NCBI GenBank assembly: GCA_030524545.1
Contig: JAUNGM010000014.1
Span: 1-64,000, forward strand
DNA: 64,000 nucleotides
Direction of reading: 5' to 3'
Source of the DNA: Eubacteriales bacterium
GTDB lineage: Bacteria > Bacillota > Clostridia > Lachnospirales > Lachnospiraceae
The translations under genes were made by a program, and so were the position numbers. Under the pieces are notes generated by a model, which saw nothing but the letters and a program-made list of their open reading frames with translations, searched no databases and was not told the DNA's origin. Position 1 is the first letter of the stretch. The number at the start of each line of letters is the position of its first letter. Shown one piece after another: positions 10,112 through 17,678 of this stretch.

Positions 10112-11001
10112 AACTGAAGAATGTAATGTATACGTATAGCCCCGGAACTGCTTATGAAATTCATGCGCTGAAGGATATCAACCTGACCATCCCGGACGGA
10201 CAGTTCATTGGCATCATCGGACATACCGGGAGCGGCAAATCCACTTTGATCCAGCATTTTAATGCACTGATACAGCCTACCTCCGGGACGATTCTGTACA
10301 ACGGAGAAGACATCTGGGCAGAAAAATATAACAGAAGAGCGCTGCGCAGTGAGGTAGGACTGGTGTTTCAGTATCCGGAACATCAGTTGTTTGAAAGCGA
10401 TGTACTTTCAGATGTTTGTTTCGGTCCCATGAATCAGGGAATGACCAGGGAAGAAGCGGAGACAGAAGCCAGAAAAGCCCTGGAACAAGTTGGTTTTAAA
10501 GAAAAAAATTACAGCAAATCCCCATTTGAATTGTCCGGAGGACAGAAGAAGAGAGTGGCAATCGCAGGCGTACTTGCCATGAATCCCAAAATCCTGATTC
10601 TGGACGAGCCGACAGCAGGCCTGGATCCCAAGGGGAGGGACGATATCCTGGATCAGATCGCAGAACTCCACAAGGCAAGGGGAATCACGATTATCCTGGT
10701 ATCTCACAGTATGGAGGACATTGCCAAATATGTGGAGCGCCTGATCGTTATGAACCATGGCGAGGCTGTTTTTGACGATACTCCCAAGGCGGTCTTTTCT
10801 CATTACCGGGAGCTGGAGGCTATGGGGCTGGCTGCACCGCAGATTACTTATATCATGCATGCATTAAAAGAACAGGGGCTTCCTGTGGATGCGGATGCGA
10901 CTACTGTGGAGGAAGCGCGGAGCAGTATTCTGGCCGCCCTCAGGGAAATGAAATCGCCGCTTCTGAAAGAGGGACAGACAGGAGGGTGTGAAGATGCTTA
11001 G
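10102..11001 (+). CDS. ecfA2: ECF transporter ATPase EcfA2
   Basis: This is the second ATPase of the ECF module, 299 residues. It carries Walker [11 protein letters not shown], the Q-loop [10 protein letters not shown] that distinguishes EcfA2 from EcfA1, the signature [13 protein letters not shown] and Walker [14 protein letters not shown]. It overlaps ecfA1 by 10 bases upstream and ecfT by 14 bases downstream. It should pair with EcfA1 under the membrane protein EcfT. Confidence 0.94.
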   Translation: MSIELKNVMYTYSPGTAYEIHALKDINLTIPDGQFIGIIGHTGSGKSTLIQHFNALIQPTSGTILYNGEDIWAEKYNRRALRSEVGLVFQYPEHQLFESDVLSDVCFGPMNQGMTREEAETEARKALEQVGFKEKNYSKSPFELSGGQKKRVAIAGVLAMNPKILILDEPTAGLDPKGRDDILDQIAELHKARGITIILVSHSMEDIAKYVERLIVMNHGEAVFDDTPKAVFSHYRELEAMGLAAPQITYIMHALKEQGLPVDADATTVEEARSSILAALREMKSPLLKEGQTGGCEDA

Positions 11002-11797
11002 AGATATTACTCTTGGACAATACTATCCGGCAGACTCTGTTCTTCATAAGCTGGATCCCAGAACGAAGCTTGCGGGGACACTGGTTTTTATTATTTCCGT
11101 ATTTTTATTTCATACGTTTCCGGGATATGCGGTAGCAACTGTTTTTCTTGCAACTATGATCGGAATTTCCAGGGTGCCTGTGAAGTTTATTTTCAAAGGT
11201 CTGAAAGCAATCCTGATGATTCTTATGATCACGGTGGTATTTAATATTGTCCTGACTCCGGGGGAAGTACTCTGGAGATGGGGATTTTTGAAGGTTACCC
11301 GGGAGGGAATTGATCTGGCAGTGAGGATGGCCATCCGTCTGATCTACCTTGTTATTGGTTCTTCCGTCATGACCCTGACGACAACTCCTAACCAACTGAC
11401 AGACGGCCTGGAAAAAGCTTTGCGGCCCCTGAATAAGATTCATGTACCAGTGCATGAGATTTCCATGATGATGTCCATTGCGCTTCGGTTTATTCCGATC
11501 CTTTTAGAAGAGACGGATAAGATCATGAAGGCACAGATTGCCCGGGGAGCTGATTTTGAAAATGGAAATCTTATCCAGAAGGCAAAAAATATGATTCCCC
11601 TTCTGGTTCCGCTATTTATTTCCGCTTTCCGCCGTGCCAATGACCTGGCTATGGCTATGGAAGCACGCTGTTATCACGGCGGTGACCACCGCACCCAGAT
11701 GAAACCGCTGAAATATGCGGTGCGCGACAGAGCTGCCTACCTGATTCTGGCAGGCTATCTGGCAGTGGCCATTGCTTTCCGTGTACTTGGAATTTAG
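10988..11797 (+). CDS. ecfT: ECF transporter transmembrane protein EcfT
   Basis: EcfT is the membrane coupling protein of ECF importers. The 269-residue protein begins with the typical QYYPADSVLHKLDPRTKL and has several hydrophobic segments. It carries two coupling-helix motifs of the A-R-G type: AQIARGADFE and AMEARCYHGG, the second with Cys in place of Gly. No substrate-specific S component is encoded in the window, so this is a stand-alone module serving S proteins encoded elsewhere. Confidence 0.93.
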   Translation: MKMLRDITLGQYYPADSVLHKLDPRTKLAGTLVFIISVFLFHTFPGYAVATVFLATMIGISRVPVKFIFKGLKAILMILMITVVFNIVLTPGEVLWRWGFLKVTREGIDLAVRMAIRLIYLVIGSSVMTLTTTPNQLTDGLEKALRPLNKIHVPVHEISMMMSIALRFIPILLEETDKIMKAQIARGADFENGNLIQKAKNMIPLLVPLFISAFRRANDLAMAMEARCYHGGDHRTQMKPLKYAVRDRAAYLILAGYLAVAIAFRVLGI

Positions 11798-11857
11798 AGA
11801 TATGAAAAATTGTTGAGTCTCTATAACTGTTCGACAGGCAGTGTTTGGGAGGAAAAG

Positions 11858-12598
11858 ATGAAACGTGTAGGACTTGTAGTTGCTTATGACGGTACTAACT
11901 ATTGCGGCTGGCAGACACAGCCTAATGGAGTGACCATACAGGGGATTCTGAATGAAACTTTGTCAGAATTGCTTGGCGAAGAGATTGAAACGATCGGGGC
12001 AAGCCGGACTGACGCAGGGGTACATGCCATGGGGAATGTGGCGGTGTTTGATACGAACACCAGGATTCCGGGAGAAAAGATTTCGTATGCGCTGAATCAG
12101 AGACTTCCGGAAGATATCCGGATTCAGCTCTCAGAGGAAGTGGAGCCGGATTTTCATCCCCGCTACTGCGACAGCGAAAAGACATACGAGTACCGCATTC
12201 TGAACCGGAAGTTTCCGGTGCCGACAGAACGGCTGTATTCCTATTTTTATCATTATAAGCTGGATGTGGAAAAGATGCGTGAGGCGACGTCGTATCTGAT
12301 CGGCAGACATGATTTTGCCAGTTTTTGCGGGGCAAAGGCCCAGGTGAAGACTACGATCCGTACGATCACAGGGATTGATGTATGGCGGGACGGAGATATG
12401 ATCACGATCCGGGTGTCCGGTGAAGGATTTCTTTATAATATGGTAAGGATCATTGCAGGAACATTGATCGAAGTGGGCAACGGCCAGTATCCGCCCGAGC
12501 GGGTGAAGGATATTCTGGAAGCCTGCGACCGGGAAGCAGCAGGCCCGACAGCTCCGGCACACGGGCTGACCCTGATGGGAATCGAATTTTTTGATTGA
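11858..12598 (+). CDS. truA: tRNA pseudouridine(38-40) synthase
   Basis: TruA converts uridines 38, 39 and 40 in the anticodon arm of many tRNAs to pseudouridine. The 246-residue protein has the catalytic aspartate in the signature GASRTDAGVHAMG and the motif GEGFLYNMVR. I chose the ATG at 11858, nine bases after GGGAGG. The frame is open back to a TTG at 11810, but that stretch looks like leader. It lies in the common ecfT-truA-rplM-rpsI order. Confidence 0.95.
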   Translation: MKRVGLVVAYDGTNYCGWQTQPNGVTIQGILNETLSELLGEEIETIGASRTDAGVHAMGNVAVFDTNTRIPGEKISYALNQRLPEDIRIQLSEEVEPDFHPRYCDSEKTYEYRILNRKFPVPTERLYSYFYHYKLDVEKMREATSYLIGRHDFASFCGAKAQVKTTIRTITGIDVWRDGDMITIRVSGEGFLYNMVRIIAGTLIEVGNGQYPPERVKDILEACDREAAGPTAPAHGLTLMGIEFFD

Positions 12599-12662
12599 AG
12601 AATCCCGGGTTTTTCTTTGTAAAAACTCTTTGTAAAAACGTGGAAAATCCTTGAAAAAACTG

Positions 12663-12691
12663 TTGACAGAAGGATTTCTATATAATATAAT
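12663..12691 (+). promoter_or_regulatory. Strong promoter of rplM-rpsI
   Basis: A consensus TTGACA (12663-12668) and TATAAT (12686-12691) have exact 17-base spacing. A second overlapping TATAAT lies at 12681-12686. Confidence 0.85.
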
Positions 12692-12697
12692 TACTCA

Positions 12698-12872
12698 ATG
12701 TGACGAAGTGCGAAAACTCCCAAGCCAAAGCCCCGGCGAAGGTGTTTTTTATCAGCGGTTTCGGACATTTCCGCGATTAATTTTTTTTTGCACTGAGCAC
12801 CAGAAATTATTCATTATTGCGGAATTCCGCAGTTATACAAACAATCGTTGATAAATAACAGGAGGTAAAACC
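12698..12872 (+). ncRNA. Long structured leader of the L13-S9 operon
   Basis: About 175 bases separate the promoter from rplM. Visible pairings are AGTGC (12707-12711) with GCACT (12790-12794) enclosing the middle, and GCGG..CCGC just before a run of nine or more T. Ribosomal protein L13 operons of Firmicutes are known to have such leaders, thought to be bound by the product. That this is one is my inference from position and pairings; I could not compare with the family model. Confidence 0.5.
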
Positions 12873-13301
12873 ATGCAGACTTATATGGCTAATCCAGATA
12901 AAATCGAAAGAAAATGGTATGTAGTTGACGCAGAAGGCTGCACACTGGGCCGTCTGGCATCTGGTGTAGCAAGCGTTTTAAGAGGAAAGAACAAACCTCA
13001 GTTTACACCGCACGTAGACACCGGTGATTATGTAATCGTAGTAAACGCTGACAAGATCAAAGTAACCGGTAAGAAGTTAGATCAGAAAATCTACTACAAT
13101 CACTCCGATTATGTTGGTGGAATGAAAGAGACCACATTAAAAGAAATGTTAGCAAAGAAACCGGAAAAGGTTGTTGAGCTGGCAGTGAAAGGCATGCTTC
13201 CGAAAGGACCTTTAGGAAGAACTATGTACAAGAAACTTTTCGTTTATGCCGGACCTGAACACAAACATGAAGCTCAGAAACCGGAAGTTTTAACATTTTA
13301 A
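12873..13301 (+). CDS. rplM: 50S ribosomal protein L13
   Basis: This is a 142-residue large-subunit protein. It begins [20 protein letters not shown] and has the family signatures [17 protein letters not shown] and [22 protein letters not shown] lies eight bases before the ATG. It is the first gene of the two-gene rplM-rpsI operon. Confidence 0.98.
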   Translation: MQTYMANPDKIERKWYVVDAEGCTLGRLASGVASVLRGKNKPQFTPHVDTGDYVIVVNADKIKVTGKKLDQKIYYNHSDYVGGMKETTLKEMLAKKPEKVVELAVKGMLPKGPLGRTMYKKLFVYAGPEHKHEAQKPEVLTF

Positions 13302-13318
13302 TGAGGAGGTAGAAAACA

Positions 13319-13711
13319 TTGGCTAGCGCAAAATTCTACGGAACAGGAAGAAGAAAAAAATCAATCGCAAGAGTTTACCTGACCCCTGGTACTGGTAAAA
13401 TCACGATCAATAAAAGAGATATTGATGAATATTTTGGATTAGAGACTCTGAAGGTTATCGTTCGTCAGCCGTTAGTAGCTACAGAGACAGACGGCAAATT
13501 TGACGTTCTCGTAAATGTAACAGGCGGCGGATACACAGGACAGGCCGGTGCCATCAGACATGGTGTTGCAAGAGCCCTTCTGGAAGCAGATGCTGAATAC
13601 AGACCAGTTCTGAAAGCAGCAGGATTCCTTACCCGTGACCCACGTATGAAAGAACGTAAGAAATATGGTCTCAAAGCAGCCCGTCGCGCTCCGCAGTTCA
13701 GCAAACGATAA
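13319..13711 (+). CDS. rpsI: 30S ribosomal protein S9
   Basis: S9 is a 130-residue small-subunit protein whose basic C-terminal tail ([17 protein letters not shown]) reaches the P-site tRNA. The signature [19 protein letters not shown] is present. Translation starts at a TTG codon (13319), because GAGGAGG lies at the right distance and no ATG fits. It is 17 bases after rplM. Confidence 0.97.
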   Translation: MASAKFYGTGRRKKSIARVYLTPGTGKITINKRDIDEYFGLETLKVIVRQPLVATETDGKFDVLVNVTGGGYTGQAGAIRHGVARALLEADAEYRPVLKAAGFLTRDPRMKERKKYGLKAARRAPQFSKR

Positions 13712-13724
13712 GAATACCAAAAGT

Positions 13725-13756
13725 CCCGAAAATGCAGCATTTTCGGGGCTTTTTTT
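13725..13756 (+). terminator. Terminator of rplM-rpsI
   Basis: A 9-bp stem (CCCGAAAAT / ATTTTCGGG, 13725-13733 and 13739-13747) has a 5-base loop and is followed by seven T. It is a textbook intrinsic terminator, 14 bases after rpsI. Confidence 0.92.
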
Positions 13757-13778
13757 AGTGGGTGATAAGGTACATGCG

Positions 13779-13871
13779 ATGAAAATACTGTATAAAAAGG
13801 ATGTCACTGTATGTCCATGTTGTGGAGGAAGTGCATCATATGAAATCTGTTCCGGATATGTGAAGAATTGA
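13779..13871 (+). pseudogene. 30-residue zinc-ribbon-like fragment
   Basis: A short frame (MKILYKKDVTVCPCCGG...) has one CxxC pair and a weak AAGG upstream. It looks like the start of a small zinc-ribbon protein broken off after 30 residues, or a chance frame. The remainder of 13872-14030 is AT-rich and holds only a short palindrome-like stretch (TTCAC..GTGAA around CAGATCTG near 13910-13933). Confidence 0.2.
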
Positions 13872-14030
13872 ATAAGCAGTGCCTGATACAAGCTCAAATC
13901 TAATATTTCACTCACAGATCTGGCGTGAATGTTCATAATTTAATGTACAATAATACCAAATGCGGAGACTAAAATTTATGAAGAATGACAATGATAGAAA
14001 ATTATATTCCTTACCGCTGTAAAAAAATGA

Positions 14031-14059
14031 TTGACTAAAAACCGTAGTCACCATATAAT
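14031..14059 (+). promoter_or_regulatory. Promoter of the leader RNA / PBECR4-like gene
   Basis: TTGACT (14031-14036) and TATAAT (14054-14059) are 17 bases apart. This near-consensus sigma-A promoter would start RNA near 14066, some 180 bases before the protein gene. Confidence 0.8.
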
Positions 14060-14065
14060 ATATGT

Positions 14066-14221
14066 AGGAGAGATGCCTGCGTAAGCGAAGTAAAAGTAGA
14101 CGGGACAGCCTACTTCCTGATTGGGGGCAAATAATAGCCATTGAAGATTGACCGGTGTATTCCGATCCGCTGTCCATTTTAAGAGATTAGGCGTCTGTGA
14201 AACAACAGACGCTTTTCTTTT
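14066..14221 (+). ncRNA. Folded leader RNA with attenuator-type terminator
   Basis: Complementary segments that I can see are as follows. AGATGCCT (14071-14078) pairs with AGGCGTCT (14189-14196), closing the element. AAGTAG (14094-14099) pairs with CTACTT (14110-14115). The loop of that hairpin contains GGACAGC (14103-14109), complementary to GCTGTCC (14169-14175), which would make a pseudoknot. The end is a terminator: GCGTCTGT (14191-14198) with ACAGACGC (14205-14212) and TTTTCTTTT. The closing helix and the terminator stem share bases 14191-14196, so they exclude each other. This is the layout of a riboswitch or attenuator, and it also resembles the antitoxin RNA of type III toxin-antitoxin loci. 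I do not recognise a known class. Confidence 0.6.
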
Positions 14222-14244
14222 ACATGAGAATAAGGAGGCAAAAG

Positions 14245-14883
14245 ATGTTACATAGCAACGATTTATTAACAATCGAAACTATGCCATCTTGGTCTGATAT
14301 AAGCCTGGCACTGTATAAAGAATTTTCAGAACAATATCTGATTCCGACGGTATTTCGTTACTATTTAGAAAATGGAGAGATTATAGATGTTCGTTTTGAG
14401 GAATGGGCAATCTATCATATTCTTGGAATACAGCACATTAATGGAAAGATTTCAAAAACGAAATTCTTTGAAGAAATCGAAAACGGACTTGAGTTGGATT
14501 CATTCATGGAGAATAAAAAACTAAAAAAGCGTTTGAATGATTTTAAATACAGAATTCGGATGTTTGGATGTATATATCAGATCATGAAAGATGAGGAATT
14601 GTTTTATATTAAAGACAAACAACTTAAGGGCAGTTCCGTAAAAGCAGATTATATTAAATATGCTCTGATCGATAACAAGGGAGCCAATGTGGGAATTAGA
14701 TATTTTGAGAATCAGTATATTGCATATACAATGTTGATTGACAGAAGTATCAATCCAACTGCAACAGTTGAAGGGTTAATCCCAATAAAAATAGAAGAAT
14801 TGGAAATAATTCGAGATGGTGAGGTTGTTGAGACGATAGTACATAAAGAAAAGCCAGATACCATCTTTGATACCTGGCTATGA
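14245..14883 (+). CDS. Hypothetical protein resembling PBECR4-type nucleases
   Basis: This is a 212-residue soluble protein with no signal peptide. It resembles, from memory, the PBECR4 family (phage-linked Barnase/EndoU/colicin E5-D/RelE-like nucleases). The similarities are a strand-rich stretch ending RFEEWAIYHILGI (residues 50-62), then KTKFFEEIENG (71-81) and VKADYIKYA (132-140). That assignment is tentative and no catalytic residues can be named. The ATG at 14245 has AAGGAGG seven bases upstream; a GTG at 14197 lies inside the terminator. The DNA here looks more AT-rich than its neighbours. A toxin role is inference only. Confidence 0.65.
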   Translation: MLHSNDLLTIETMPSWSDISLALYKEFSEQYLIPTVFRYYLENGEIIDVRFEEWAIYHILGIQHINGKISKTKFFEEIENGLELDSFMENKKLKKRLNDFKYRIRMFGCIYQIMKDEELFYIKDKQLKGSSVKADYIKYALIDNKGANVGIRYFENQYIAYTMLIDRSINPTATVEGLIPIKIEELEIIRDGEVVETIVHKEKPDTIFDTWL

Positions 14884-14907
14884 AGAGAGGTGCTCAATTG
14901 TTATAGG

Positions 14908-15063
14908 ATGCTGTGGGTTTGTAGCAAGTATGCAGCACACATATCCGCAAGGCCTTATTTTATGGGCTTCCACATTTCAGCAAACGATAATCATGCGTTG
15001 GAAGATAGACAGTTTTATACGATTCAAAGCGTCACAGGATGTTTTAAAATCTCATTAGTATGA
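14908..15063 (+). CDS. 51-residue ORF in frame behind the PBECR4-like gene
   Basis: The frame reads on from the TGA of the preceding gene (14881-14883) with no other stop until 15061. An ATG at 14908 or a GTG at 14890 could start it. It contains AAHISARPYFMGFHIS and LEDRQFYTIQSVTGCF, which look like real protein rather than noise, but no clear ribosome binding site is present. It may be a separate small protein, the remnant C terminus of a longer one, or a chance frame. Confidence 0.3.
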   Translation: MLWVCSKYAAHISARPYFMGFHISANDNHALEDRQFYTIQSVTGCFKISLV

Positions 15064-15070
15064 TTTGAAT

Positions 15071-15118
15071 GGAGCCGAAACAAAGACAGATGCGTATGTC
15101 TTTGCTCAGGCTCCTTTT
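15071..15118 (+). terminator. Terminator closing the PBECR4-like island
   Basis: A two-part hairpin has an outer stem GGAGCC (15071-15076) / GGCTCC (15109-15114) and an inner stem AAAGACA (15082-15088) / TGTCTTT (15097-15103), followed by TTTT. Confidence 0.8.
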
Positions 15119-15124
15119 GCATGC

Positions 15125-15133
15125 GGGGGGGGG
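15125..15133 (+). repeat. Nine-base G homopolymer
   Basis: A run of nine G lies between the island terminator and the next promoter. It is intergenic, so slippage would alter spacing rather than a reading frame. Sequencing error is also possible. Confidence 0.9.
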
Positions 15134-15193
15134 ATACTGATCAGGAAGAGCATAATGAATAAGGAATTGATTCTTTTTTGAAAATTATGTGCC

Positions 15194-15228
15194 AACTCCA
15201 TTTAAACTCCATATTTTTACTGTATAAT
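15194..15228 (+). promoter_or_regulatory. Promoter of the two-component operon with 11-bp direct repeat
   Basis: Two copies of AACTCCAT (15194-15201 and 15205-15212) are 11 bases apart, one DNA turn, and end 10 bases before a TATAAT (15223-15228). OmpR-family regulators bind such tandem half-sites, so autoregulation by the response regulator encoded next is likely but unproven. Confidence 0.55.
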
Positions 15229-15278
15229 AAAAGACAGAATCATTTTGAAGATGTACAGCGGGATAAGTGGAGGGAAAG

Positions 15279-15974
15279 ATGTATCGGATACTGGTAGTTG
15301 AAGATGAGGAAGATATTCGGGAAATTTTAAAGAATTATCTGAGTTCGGAAGGATATCAGGTGGTTTTGGCAGATGATGGAGTGGATGGAATTGCCAAATT
15401 CCATGGGGGAAGCTATGACCTGATTCTCCTGGATGTGATGATGCCAAAGATTGACGGATTCGGTGTGTGTGAGCTCATTCGCAGGGAATCCGATGTTCCT
15501 GTCATCATGCTGACTGCTCTGGATGAAGAAGAGTACCAGATCCGGGGGCTTGACCTGAAGGCGGATGATTATATTACAAAGCCTTTCTCCATGCCGGTTC
15601 TGCTGCGGAAAATTGCGGCCGTTCTGAGGAGGATACATAAAGAAGAGGGTGCAGGACAAATCTGCTATAAATCACTGAGGGTCGATTTGACAGGACATCA
15701 TATATATGTACTGGAAAACGAAGATTCGGAGAAGCCGGGGAAAAGAACAGAAGTGGAACTTACCCAGAAGGAATTTGAGATGCTTCATGTGCTGCTGATT
15801 AATAAAGGAATTGTACTGACACGCCAGAAGCTGTTGAACCTGGTGTGGGGAGAAGATTATTTTGGAGAGGAGCGGATTGTGGATACCCACATTAAAAATA
15901 TCCGCCGGAAGCTTGGATGCAATTACATCAGTACGATCAGAGGGGTGGGATACCGCATTGATAAGGATTATTAA
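15279..15974 (+). CDS. OmpR/PhoB-family response regulator
   Basis: This is a 231-residue transcription factor. The receiver domain has acidic residues VVEDEED, the phospho-acceptor aspartate in DLILLDVMMPKIDG and the conserved lysine in DYITKPFS. The C-terminal winged helix has LTQKEFEMLHVLL and VDTHIKNIRRKLG. ATG 15279 lies five bases after GGAGG; a GTG at 15267 overlaps that site. It overlaps the kinase gene by 17 bases, so it forms a coupled operon with it. Its target genes are not evident beyond its own promoter. Confidence 0.94.
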   Translation: MYRILVVEDEEDIREILKNYLSSEGYQVVLADDGVDGIAKFHGGSYDLILLDVMMPKIDGFGVCELIRRESDVPVIMLTALDEEEYQIRGLDLKADDYITKPFSMPVLLRKIAAVLRRIHKEEGAGQICYKSLRVDLTGHHIYVLENEDSEKPGKRTEVELTQKEFEMLHVLLINKGIVLTRQKLLNLVWGEDYFGEERIVDTHIKNIRRKLGCNYISTIRGVGYRIDKDY

Positions 15975-17580
15975 AGACAGTCTTACCATTAAAATCTGCC
16001 TTCTTGTGGGAATTCTTCTTGTAGCTGCAAGCGGAATTACCTATGGGGCAGTTGCTCGTTTTCTTCCTGCGTATTATTCCAGCCAGTTGGAAGAAAATCT
16101 GGATGCCATATCCAAAGAAATGGCAGAGACGATCAGCAGTCATAAAAGCATTGAGGATGCAGGCAATGTGATTGAACTGTTTGAGGCAGGTTCACAGGTG
16201 CAGGTTGTGATTCTGGATGAAGAAGGAGTAGTTGCATGGCCGCTGATGGATGCAGTGGCGGAAGAGACTGCAGTTTCGGACAGCAGTATTTCGGATGGAT
16301 ATGAGGCAGACGAGAATTGGTATGAAGGTGAAAGCGAGACATTCTCTCAGAGTGCGGAAGTGGCAGAAGATACAGAAATCTCAGAAGATACAGAAACCTT
16401 AGAAGATACAGAAACCTCAGAAGTGATAGAAACAGCAGAGAATATGACGGAAAAGGAGTATGCGGAGACGGATGGAGGGCAGTCCGGGGTGGAAGAGCTT
16501 CTGAACGAAAATACCAGCAATTCCGCTGTGAAACACTATGACCTTAAAATAGGCGGGCAGCAGTACACAATGCTTGTCTCCGGCGGAATGCAGCCGGTGA
16601 ATCAGGCCATGGGAATTCTGAAACAAATTTTTCCTTATATATTAGGGGTTTCTATCCTGATAGCCATTCTTTTTGCACTTGCTGCTTCTCTCTATCTGAC
16701 AGCTCCTGTGGTTCGTCTCAGCCAGATTTCGAGAAAAATGGCGGCTCTTGATTTTACCGGAGCTTATCAGGGCAGGAGGACAGATGAAATCGGAATTCTG
16801 GGAAGAAATCTGAATGAAATGTCGGAAAATCTCTCAAGATCTCTGGGAGAGCTTCAGGAAGCAAACGCAAAATTAAAGTCCGATATAGAATTGGAACGGG
16901 AGATTGAGCAGAAGAGAATCGCCTTTTTTTCAGCAGTGTCTCATGAACTGAAAACACCCATCACCATTTTGAAGGGGCATTTATCCGGAATGCTGCAGGG
17001 GGTCGGGGCATACAGGGACAGGGATTATTATCTCAGGCGCTCTGAGGAAACCGCAGAGAAGATGGAAGATATGGTACAGGAGCTGCTGACGGTATCCAGA
17101 ATTGAGAGCCGTATCTTTACCCTGCAGGAAACGGATATTGCGGAGCAGCTCCGCCTTCAGCTTGCAGAACTGACAGAGTGGATGGAAGAAAAGAAGCTGG
17201 AACTGGCGGTAGAAATGCCGGAGCATCTGAATGTGCAGGTAAATCCTTCTATGATGGAAAAGGTATTCCGCAATCTGCTGGTCAATGCCATTCGCTATAC
17301 TCCGGAGGGAGAGGGGAATCAGATCCGTGTCATCCTGAAAGACGGCTTTTCTCAAGAAAAAAGAATGATCTGCTCTGTGGAAAATACCGGTGTACATATC
17401 CAGGAGGATGCTCTCCCCCATCTATTCGAAGCCTTTTATCGCGTGGAACAGTCACGAAACCGCCAGACAGGAGGAAGCGGACTTGGCCTTTATATTGTAA
17501 AAATGGTATTGGATCAGCATGGAGCAAAATACCGGATAGAAAATACAAAGGAAGGCGTCAGATTCTTCTTTTCTTTTTAA
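15958..17580 (+). CDS. Sensor histidine kinase with acidic repeat-bearing extracellular domain
   Basis: This is a 540-residue membrane kinase. The first membrane helix is near residues 12-34 (IKICLLVGILLVAASGI). An extracellular domain of about 190 residues follows, then a second helix (YILGVSILIAILFALAASLYL), HAMP, HisKA with the phospho-histidine in FFSAVSHELKTPITIL, and HATPase_c with NAIRYTPEG and GGSGLGLYIV. The extracellular part holds a run of Glu/Asp/Thr-rich repeats (EDTE...). The likely start is TTG 15958, with AGGGGTGGGA upstream. It pairs with the preceding regulator. Confidence 0.92.
   Translation: MIRIIKDSLTIKICLLVGILLVAASGITYGAVARFLPAYYSSQLEENLDAISKEMAETISSHKSIEDAGNVIELFEAGSQVQVVILDEEGVVAWPLMDAVAEETAVSDSSISDGYEADENWYEGESETFSQSAEVAEDTEISEDTETLEDTETSEVIETAENMTEKEYAETDGGQSGVEELLNENTSNSAVKHYDLKIGGQQYTMLVSGGMQPVNQAMGILKQIFPYILGVSILIAILFALAASLYLTAPVVRLSQISRKMAALDFTGAYQGRRTDEIGILGRNLNEMSENLSRSLGELQEANAKLKSDIELEREIEQKRIAFFSAVSHELKTPITILKGHLSGMLQGVGAYRDRDYYLRRSEETAEKMEDMVQELLTVSRIESRIFTLQETDIAEQLRLQLAELTEWMEEKKLELAVEMPEHLNVQVNPSMMEKVFRNLLVNAIRYTPEGEGNQIRVILKDGFSQEKRMICSVENTGVHIQEDALPHLFEAFYRVEQSRNRQTGGSGLGLYIVKMVLDQHGAKYRIENTKEGVRFFFSF
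16366..16437 (+). repeat. 18-bp tandem repeat inside the kinase sensor domain
   Basis: Four units of 18 bases start at 16366, 16384, 16402 and 16420. The first three differ by only one or two bases (GAAGATACAGAAACCT..) and the fourth is diverged. Each encodes six residues of the type E-D-T-E-T/I-S/L. Because the unit is a multiple of three, copy number could change without a frameshift. Confidence 0.9.
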
Positions 17581-17678
17581 ACAACACTTCACACAAAACA
17601 CATAATAACTCCGGATGAATTACAAATTCCAATGATATCCTATGCCTGTAAAATAAAACAGTAAAGGAGTTGGAAATT

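Noticed and set aside
12651..12851. A 66-residue frame upstream of rplM
   Set aside because: It spans the promoter and the structured leader and has no ribosome binding site.
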